Shown here: piece after piece, positions 17,497-22,897 of the stretch
Numbering within the stretch: position 1 is the stretch's first letter
How the letters are laid out: every line of letters starts with the position of its first letter
From: an uncultured Bacteroidales bacterium
Lineage (GTDB): Bacteria > Bacteroidota > Bacteroidia > Bacteroidales > WCHB1-69
Reading direction: 5' to 3'
Length of the DNA: 44,735 nucleotides
Assembly (NCBI GenBank): GCA_905235135.1
Contig: CAJOKR010000018.1
Span: 1-44,735, forward strand
Notes under the pieces: model-generated
Database searches by the model: none
Told to the model about the DNA's origin: nothing
The model's input: the letters and a program-made list of their open reading frames with translations, nothing else
Translations under genes and position numbers: made by a program

Positions 17497-18807
17497 TTAT
17501 TGTCTGCTAAATTCGACCGACCCGAACACATACCGCCGCTCCCCAAAAATCATCAGCCCGCCGCGGAAAATCAGGAAGAAGATGAAAGCGAACCAGAGGG
17601 CGTGGTTGCCCCAACGGGCCGCGAGGAGGTAATAGAGGGCAAAGAAGACCGCCGTGGCGACGAACATCACGTTGCGCATGGCGACGGAAGCGGTGGCCCC
17701 GATGTAGATGCCATCGTAGATAAACGCTGCAAAACCAGTGAACGGCAGCAGGTACGTCCAAAACATGAATCGCATCGCCGTGCCGATGACATCCTCGTCC
17801 TTGGCGAGCACCCGCAACAGCCCCTCTCCACCGAACACGAACAGCAACGTGAAGAAGACCGCTAATGCGACACCCCACCACACAAGGGCGCGGACGACCT
17901 TGTGTAACAGCTCCGAATTCCGCGCACCCACGTACTTGCCCACGAGCGACTCGCCCGCGTAGGCGAACCCGTCCATGACGTACGACGTGAGCGTGAAAAG
18001 CTGCATCAGCAGGGTGTTTGCAGCAAGGATTTCCTCACCCATATCGGCGGAAATGTACGGAATGAAGGTGAAGACTGCAATGAGGCAGAGCGAGCGCAGG
18101 AAGATGTCGGCGTTGACCTTGAAAAAACGGACCATCTTGCGTATATGAAGTGCGGCCCGCCAGCGGATGTCAGGCCAGAGATGACGGTAGCGACGAATCC
18201 AAATGATAATGGCGAGCAGCAAACCGCTGTACTGCGCCACCACTGAGCCCCACGCCACACCTGCGATGCCCGCATCGAAGGCATAAACAAACAACAGGCT
18301 GAAGACGATGTTCACGATGTTCAGAATCGTGGCAATCCACATCGGGGAAGCGGCATTCTGCATCCCAAGAAACCAGCCTTTGAGCACGTAGAGGCTGATG
18401 GTGGCCGGTGCTGCCCAAATGCGGATGTAGAAGTAGGTGAGCATCAGGCTGATGGTCGTCGGAGAACTATGCAGGAACCGCTTGCAGAGTTGTGCGATGG
18501 GCCACTGCAGCACGAGGAGCAGCAGCGCCGCCGACCATGCGATTACCAGCCCTTGCACCAGCACGTTAAGGTACTCTTCCTTGTTCTCTGCACCGTATGC
18601 CTGCGCCGTGAGCCCAGTCGTGCCCGCCCGCAGGAATCCGAAGTTCCAGTAAATCAGGTTGAAGACCATCGTCGCCAAAGCGATGGCCGCAATATAGCTA
18701 GCATTTCCGATATGCCCCACAATCGCAACATCCACCATGCCAAGAAGCGGCACTGTGATGTTAGTCACGATGCTGGGGATGGAGATGCGAAGGATTTCTC
18801 GGTTCAC
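17497..18807 (-). CDS. MATE family efflux transporter (DinF-like)
   Basis: A 436-aa, very hydrophobic inner-membrane protein of about 12 segments. The N-terminus ILRISIPSIVTNITVPLLGMVD is typical of the DinF branch, as is LIYWNFGFLRAGTTGLTAQAYG. MATE proteins export cationic drugs or metabolites by Na+ or H+ antiport; the substrate here is unknown. The start codon is GTG (18807-18805); no in-frame ATG just upstream gives a better start. It sits directly upstream of the 791-aa anchored protein with a 4-base gap, suggesting a shared function. An AACC-type repeat leader lies immediately 5' on the coding strand. Confidence 0.92.
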   Translation of the reverse strand: MNREILRISIPSIVTNITVPLLGMVDVAIVGHIGNASYIAAIALATMVFNLIYWNFGFLRAGTTGLTAQAYGAENKEEYLNVLVQGLVIAWSAALLLLVLQWPIAQLCKRFLHSSPTTISLMLTYFYIRIWAAPATISLYVLKGWFLGMQNAASPMWIATILNIVNIVFSLLFVYAFDAGIAGVAWGSVVAQYSGLLLAIIIWIRRYRHLWPDIRWRAALHIRKMVRFFKVNADIFLRSLCLIAVFTFIPYISADMGEEILAANTLLMQLFTLTSYVMDGFAYAGESLVGKYVGARNSELLHKVVRALVWWGVALAVFFTLLFVFGGEGLLRVLAKDEDVIGTAMRFMFWTYLLPFTGFAAFIYDGIYIGATASVAMRNVMFVATAVFFALYYLLAARWGNHALWFAFIFFLIFRGGLMIFGERRYVFGSVEFSRQ

Positions 18808-18814
18808 AATATGA

Positions 18815-18842
18815 TGGTTATGGGTTATAGGTTATGGGTTAT
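18815..18842 (-). repeat. ATAACCCATAACC-type leader repeat
   Basis: Read on the minus strand this is ATAACCCATAACCTATAACC followed by CATAACC, ending 7 bases before the GTG start of the MATE gene. It is a relative of the AACC(C/T)TAAA arrays upstream of plus-strand genes, with the same orientation relative to its gene. Confidence 0.6.
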
Positions 18843-18890
18843 CGAGCCATATATTTCATTATGAATAAACCTGTTACGGTTTTTCGGGTG

Positions 18891-18918
18891 GTAGAGATGC
18901 AAAATTTTGCGTCTCTAC
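18891..18918. repeat. 28-nt GTAG...CTAC palindrome
   Basis: Left arm GTAGAGATGCAAAA, right arm TTTTGCGTCTCTAC: a 14+14 palindrome with one mismatched pair. It lies between the MORN-repeat gene (stop 18933) and the MATE gene, and is nearly identical to the copy at 20024 on the other side of the MORN gene. There is no poly-T tract, so I do not call it a terminator. Confidence 0.8.
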
Positions 18919-18932
18919 TCAGTTGTATATTT

Positions 18933-19964
18933 CTACTCCTCGGGAATTCCTGTGGCGAGGATGGCCTTGAGGAGTTTGGCATCGTTGCCCTCGACGTAGA
19001 TTTCCTCATCGGGGGTAGGACGGATTTTGACGGTGATGCCGTCGTCGGTGTCGGGCACAGGCTTGTAACTCACGATGGCGTCCATCGCGGCGATGTAGCG
19101 CGGATTCAGCCGCACAAACACCATGAAATCAAGCCATCTTTCCACCTCCTCCATACTCTCATCGATGACGATTGTGCGCTCGTTCTTCAGCACCACCGTC
19201 ACCTTGTCGCGGTTTTTCACGAAGTAAGCCACCATGTCCTGGTTCAGCTTCTGCCCTACTCCTTTCTGGTACAGATAGATATAGGTCCGAGACAACGCAT
19301 TGTCCTTATATACCGTCGTGGAGCGGATTTTGCCGTCCGAATCGTAGGCATCCCAGTCACCGTCGCGGAAGCTGTTGTGGTAGTTGCCAGTCATGGAGAT
19401 GTTCTTGTTCGGATAGTAGGAGGTGCTTTTCCCGTTGACTTTTCCAGCCACGAAATTCTCCTCCAAACTGACATTTCCGTTCAAATAATAGGTTTTGTAA
19501 AGCCCGTCTCGCTTGTCATTCAGATAATTACATTCTTCCAAAAGAATGCCCGACTGGGAATATGTCTGCCACAGCCCGTTCCGTTTGCCTAACTTGTAAT
19601 TTTCCACCTTGATGAGCGTGTCGCGTTCGGAGTAGTAGCGCCATTCGCCATCCTTCTGCTGGTCAATATACGCGCCCTCGGAGGCCTTGTGACCGTTCTC
19701 GTGGTACATGACGGTGTGCACCTTATGCACGCCCTGCACGAACTCAGTCTCGCTCTTCAGCTTGCCATTGGTGTGGTAGTACTTGAACGTCCCGTAGGGC
19801 ACATCGTCTTTGAACTGCCCTTCGTACAGCACTTTACCGTTCTCTATCTTCTTCCACGGTCCCTGCTTCTTGCCGTTTTTGTCGGTCACATTGATACGGT
19901 CCTGCGCAAACAACACAACCGGCAGAAAAAGTGTTATCAGTATTAAAATCAGTGTTCGTTTCAT
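18933..19964 (-). CDS. secreted MORN-repeat (YwqK-like) protein
   Basis: A 343-aa protein when started at MKRTLILILITLF (ATG at 19964), which gives a clean signal peptide ending VLFAQ; a frame start six codons upstream only adds MKLEVR. Residues about 25-220 consist of MORN_2-type repeats of about 23 residues (e.g. GTFKYYHTNGKLKSE, GLYKTYYLNGNVSLE), the motif also found in YwqK 'antitoxin' proteins. In Bacteroidales these are usually periplasmic or surface proteins of unknown role, not antitoxins. The C-terminal 110 residues are an unrecognised domain with Asp/Glu-rich stretches (VKIRPTPDEEIYVEGNDAKL). The gene is bracketed by two near-identical 28-nt palindromes at 18891 and 20024. Confidence 0.85.
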   Translation of the reverse strand: MKRTLILILITLFLPVVLFAQDRINVTDKNGKKQGPWKKIENGKVLYEGQFKDDVPYGTFKYYHTNGKLKSETEFVQGVHKVHTVMYHENGHKASEGAYIDQQKDGEWRYYSERDTLIKVENYKLGKRNGLWQTYSQSGILLEECNYLNDKRDGLYKTYYLNGNVSLEENFVAGKVNGKSTSYYPNKNISMTGNYHNSFRDGDWDAYDSDGKIRSTTVYKDNALSRTYIYLYQKGVGQKLNQDMVAYFVKNRDKVTVVLKNERTIVIDESMEEVERWLDFMVFVRLNPRYIAAMDAIVSYKPVPDTDDGITVKIRPTPDEEIYVEGNDAKLLKAILATGIPEE

Positions 19965-19967
19965 TCT

Positions 19968-20023
19968 AACTTCAAGTTTCAAGATTCAAGTTTCAAGTTT
20001 CAGGTTTCAAGTTTCAGGTTTCA
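19968..20023 (-). repeat. CAAGTTTC / CAGGTTTC short tandem repeats
   Basis: Seven or so loosely tandem 7-8 base units (TTCAAGTTTCAAG, TTTCAGGTTTCAAG) fill the region just upstream of the MORN gene start and abut the 28-nt palindrome at 20024. A similar TTCAAGG tract abuts the palindrome at 29308. Confidence 0.7.
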
Positions 20024-20051
20024 GTAGAGACGCAAAATTTTGCGTCTCTAC
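20024..20051. repeat. 28-nt GTAG...CTAC palindrome
   Basis: Perfect 14+14 palindrome: GTAGAGACGCAAAA then its reverse complement. It lies between the HdrC-like gene (stop 20089) and the MORN gene. Confidence 0.85.
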
Positions 20052-20088
20052 ATTCAGGTCCTATGTCTCAAGTCCATGCAAAGCCAAC

Positions 20089-20688
20089 TCACTTCACTTT
20101 CTCCCTCAATTCAAACCCACCGGTCACCTCAAAAATCTTGTGCACCTCGTCCATATCCTCGTGGGGAATGGTGCGGAGGGCGCCGGGGCCGGAGCCGTGG
20201 TAGTTCGCGCCGAGCTTCGGGGCCACCTCCTCGATGTTGTCGATGTACCAGCGCCATACGGGGCCCTGCTCGATATGGTAGTCGGGATCCACGCGGTCGG
20301 GATGCACGCAGTAGCCAATGTCGAGGATATTCTGCGCGATTCCGTTCATCAGCTGGGTCTGCTGCCGGCCCATCTCGCTGTCGCGGAAGTAGCCGGTCTC
20401 CTGTGAGACTTTGCGCAGCACGTTGATGACTTCGCCGGGGGCGTTGCCTCGCGGACAGCGGGGCTTGCACGACATGCACTGCCCACAGTACCAGATGGTT
20501 TCGGAGCGCAGGAGCTCCTCTATCACGGTCTCGTCGTTGCGTTGCACGAGATCGCAGATGCGGCGCGGGTCGTAGTCGTAAAACTCCGCCGCCGGACACA
20601 CTGCTGTGCACATGCCGCAGTTCATGCAGGCGTGCAAGGCTTCCTCATAGCGCAAGTCTTTCTTGATCAGATCTGTCAGATTTCCCAT
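20089..20688 (-). CDS. HdrC-like 2x[4Fe-4S] ferredoxin-type protein
   Basis: A 199-aa cytoplasmic electron-transfer protein. Two CxxCxxCxxxCP motifs (C21, C24, C27, C31 and C68, C71, C74, C78) bind two [4Fe-4S] clusters in the arrangement of heterodisulfide reductase subunit C and related proteins. The C-terminal 100 residues (PVWRWYIDNIEEVAPKLG) are an extension I do not recognise. It starts one base after the stop of the upstream VOC gene, so they form an operon. The usual HdrA (flavin) and HdrB (CCG-domain) partners are not in this window, so its redox partner is unknown. It may pass electrons to or from the reaction handled by the VOC protein (inference). Confidence 0.85.
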   Translation of the reverse strand: MGNLTDLIKKDLRYEEALHACMNCGMCTAVCPAAEFYDYDPRRICDLVQRNDETVIEELLRSETIWYCGQCMSCKPRCPRGNAPGEVINVLRKVSQETGYFRDSEMGRQQTQLMNGIAQNILDIGYCVHPDRVDPDYHIEQGPVWRWYIDNIEEVAPKLGANYHGSGPGALRTIPHEDMDEVHKIFEVTGGFELREKVK

Positions 20689-20689
20689 A

Positions 20690-21763
20690 TCAGTCGAATT
20701 TCACGCGGTTCAGTTTCATCAGGTGGAAAAAGAACGTCGGCAGTGCCTTAGACCGGTCGCGCTTCAAGAGGTTTATGCCGATATTGAACTTATTGCTGAT
20801 GGGTATGCGGTGAATCTCCACAAACTCGATAAGCGTACCGTCGGGATCCTCAATGTAGGTGAAATGACCGGAGGCGAGACCCATATCGAAGTCGCCGTCG
20901 CCAGGGCAGCTATCGACCGTGAACGGATAGCCGTGTGCCTCGCAATGTTTCTCAAGACCGCGCATGTTCACCACATCGAAGCATATCTGGATAAAGCCGG
21001 GATCGCCCCACTGACGGGGTTTCTCGAAGATCTTACGGGGTTCGCGTTCGAGGGCCTGCACCAGTTCGATGGTGCTGGTGCCGTAGAGGTTCTTGAACGG
21101 GCCGGAGAAGGGCTTGGAATGCGACAGCAACACCCGGCGATAGCGTTGCTGGCCACCGCGAAGGGTCTGCCAGTCACTGAAAGCGCCGTTCTTGTCGTAC
21201 TCCACCGTATCGTAGCCGAGGATGTCACGATAGACCGTCAGTGCCTTGTCGATGTCGCTCACGCCGATCATCGCGCCCACCACACCGCCGGAATAGCGGT
21301 TCTGGTCGATGAAGATGTACTTGTCCTCCACCACCTGGAAGAGGTTTCCGGCCGGATCGTGGATGTAGAAGGTGGGCATTCCGTTGGGTTCAACCCCTAT
21401 CTGACTGATATTCTTGTACTTCGCTGCCAGCTCGGCATGATACGAAGCGATGTCATTGGTTTTGATTTTGGTACAAAAGACCCCGAGGTCGCCAATCTGG
21501 ACATCGAAATCTATCGGAATTGGCTTGCGCTCAGAGTATTGCCATATTTCAAAACCGCCGCCGCCCTGCAAGTTCGCGGCGATGCAGGCATGACGTTTCT
21601 CGGGTTTGTTGTTTGTGTATGGGAGCATCCGTTCCGCCACCGTGTCGTCCTCCAGCATCCGGATGTTCATCTGAAACATGTCGGCATACCATTTCCATGA
21701 CGCAACCATATCTACCGTCCCTACGCCAACCTGTTGAATACCAACGAGATAATAATTATCCAT
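20690..21763 (-). CDS. two-domain VOC superfamily (glyoxalase / HPPD-like) protein
   Basis: A 357-aa cytoplasmic protein of two vicinal-oxygen-chelate modules: about 5-150 (GIQQVGVGTVDMVASWKWYA ... DPAGNLFQVVE) and about 165-320 (GAMIGVSDIDKALTVYRDIL ... EDPDGTLIEFVE). The overall layout is like 4-hydroxyphenylpyruvate dioxygenases. The His normally found on the first strand of each module as a metal ligand is not evident (QQVGVG, AMIGVSD), although the terminal Glu of each module is present, so the reaction cannot be assigned. It is the first gene of an operon with the HdrC-like protein and has a minus-strand -7 element at 21783. The pairing suggests an anaerobic reductive rather than dioxygenase role (inference). 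Confidence 0.85.
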   Translation of the reverse strand: MDNYYLVGIQQVGVGTVDMVASWKWYADMFQMNIRMLEDDTVAERMLPYTNNKPEKRHACIAANLQGGGGFEIWQYSERKPIPIDFDVQIGDLGVFCTKIKTNDIASYHAELAAKYKNISQIGVEPNGMPTFYIHDPAGNLFQVVEDKYIFIDQNRYSGGVVGAMIGVSDIDKALTVYRDILGYDTVEYDKNGAFSDWQTLRGGQQRYRRVLLSHSKPFSGPFKNLYGTSTIELVQALEREPRKIFEKPRQWGDPGFIQICFDVVNMRGLEKHCEAHGYPFTVDSCPGDGDFDMGLASGHFTYIEDPDGTLIEFVEIHRIPISNKFNIGINLLKRDRSKALPTFFFHLMKLNRVKFD

Positions 21764-21782
21764 AATTTAAGGTTTTAATCGG

Positions 21783-21790
21783 CAAAAATA
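21783..21790 (-). promoter_or_regulatory. -7 element of the VOC-HdrC operon
   Basis: On the minus strand TATTTTTG lies 20 bases before the ATG at 21763. A single AAAACCTTAAA word sits between it and the ATG. No -33 TTTG at standard spacing. Confidence 0.55.
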
Positions 21791-21890
21791 CATTTTTTAT
21801 CTTGTTTTTCCGGGTCGAAAAGGTTAAAAAAGGTTAAAAGGTCAGAACCTCCCCGATCTATTAACCTCATAACCCCCAAACCCTTTAACC

Positions 21891-22036
21891 ATAAACCTTA
21901 AACCATAAACCTTAAACCATAAACCTTAAACCATAAACCTTAAACCATAAACCTTAAACCATAAACCTTAAACCATAAACCTTAACCTTAAACCATAAAC
22001 CTTAAACCATAAACCTTAAACCATAAACCTTAAACC
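21891..22036 (+). repeat. 14-bp tandem repeat array, about 10 copies
   Basis: The unit ATAAACCTTAAACC is repeated exactly six times (21891-21974), followed by one 20-base variant with an internal AACCTT insertion (21975-21994) and three more exact copies (21995-22036). Degenerate AACC words precede it from about 21862. It is in the divergent promoter region between the VOC operon and the nitroreductase, and ends 8 bases before the nitroreductase -7 element. Units are contiguous with no spacers, so this is not a CRISPR array. Confidence 0.95.
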
Positions 22037-22044
22037 ATTTTTTG

Positions 22045-22052
22045 TATCTTTG
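22045..22052 (+). promoter_or_regulatory. -7 element of the nitroreductase gene
   Basis: TATCTTTG, a perfect consensus match, lies 23 bases before the ATG at 22076. The position expected for the -33 TTTG (about 22021-22025) is occupied by the 14-bp repeat array, which contains no TTTG. Confidence 0.65.
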
Positions 22053-22075
22053 CACCGTAAATAAAACATACCGAA

Positions 22076-22840
22076 ATGATTGAAAATAAGACCCTTGAAA
22101 CGTTATACAACCACGTCAGCGTGCGCGAGTACAGCGACAAGCCCGTGGAGGAAGAGACCCTGAACCTGATCCTCAAGGCGGCCTGCAGCGGCTCTACAAT
22201 GGGCAACATGCAGCTATTCAGCATCATCGTGACCCGCGACGAGGTCATGAAGTCCAAGCTCGCGCCGTTCCACTTCAACCAGCCGATGGCAACTTCCGCG
22301 CCGGTGATCCTCACCTTCTGCGCCGACTTCCGCCGCTTCAACCAGTACTGCCGGTTCCGCAACGCCGACACCGAGGCATACAGCAACCTGCAGTCCTACC
22401 ACTGGGCCGTCACCGATGCGCTGATTGCCGCCCAGAACGCCTGCGTGGCCGCCGAAGCCCTCGGACTTGGCTTCTGCTGGCTCGGCACCATTACCTACAA
22501 CGTCGATAAGTTCGTGGAGACGTTGCAGCTGCCTAAGCACGTCATCCCCGTGGCCTGCATCCCGATGGGTTACCCCGTGCAAAAGCCCGCGCTCACGCAG
22601 AAGCTGCCTGTGGAAACCTTTGTCCACCAGGAAGTTTACCGCGACTACGACGAGCAGCGCATCGACGAGTTCTACCGCGAGAAGGAGAACTCCGAGGAGA
22701 CCGCCAACATCCTCAAAGAGAATCCCGACTGCGATAACCTCGCGCAGGTCTTCACCAAACACCGCTACACAAAACCCGACAACGAGCATTTCGCGGAGGT
22801 GCTGGCGGAGACGCTGGAACGGCAGGGGTTTGCGATGTGA
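22076..22840 (+). CDS. nitroreductase family flavoprotein (NfsA-like)
   Basis: A 254-aa soluble FMN enzyme of the nitroreductase fold. N-terminal SVREYSDKPV (R17) is the classical FMN-phosphate-binding motif. AACSGSTMGNMQLFSIIV contains the usual SGSTMGN/Q block, and ALGLGFCWLGTITYN with VIPVACIPMGYP matches the glycine-rich and C-terminal FMN-contact regions of NfsA-type enzymes. Such enzymes reduce nitro-compounds, quinones or flavins with NAD(P)H. The C-terminal 70 residues are charged and carry the usual extended arm. It is divergent from the VOC-HdrC operon, with which it may share redox physiology. Its promoter abuts the 14-bp repeat array. Confidence 0.93.
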   Translation: MIENKTLETLYNHVSVREYSDKPVEEETLNLILKAACSGSTMGNMQLFSIIVTRDEVMKSKLAPFHFNQPMATSAPVILTFCADFRRFNQYCRFRNADTEAYSNLQSYHWAVTDALIAAQNACVAAEALGLGFCWLGTITYNVDKFVETLQLPKHVIPVACIPMGYPVQKPALTQKLPVETFVHQEVYRDYDEQRIDEFYREKENSEETANILKENPDCDNLAQVFTKHRYTKPDNEHFAEVLAETLERQGFAM

Positions 22841-22866
22841 ATTAAGAATTAAGAATTAAGAATTAA
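22841..22866 (+). repeat. ATTAAGA 9-bp tandem repeat
   Basis: Three copies of the 9-base unit AATTAAGAA directly after the nitroreductase stop. A short spacer to the next gene follows; no terminator or -7 element is seen in 22867-22897. Confidence 0.7.
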
Positions 22867-22897
22867 AAAAACAGAAGTCCATAATTTTTTTATAGAT

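Noticed and set aside
18891-18918. 28-nt palindromes as ordinary rho-independent terminators
   Set aside because: They lack a following T-tract, occur inside a coding sequence and upstream of genes, and are conserved in length and ends, unlike terminators.
18933-19964. YwqK-type antitoxin of a toxin-antitoxin system
   Set aside because: The MORN_2 repeats give this annotation by similarity, but the protein has a signal peptide and no adjacent toxin gene.
21891-22036. Possible CRISPR array
   Set aside because: Units of 14 bp are contiguous with no unique spacers and there are no cas genes; it is a simple tandem repeat.
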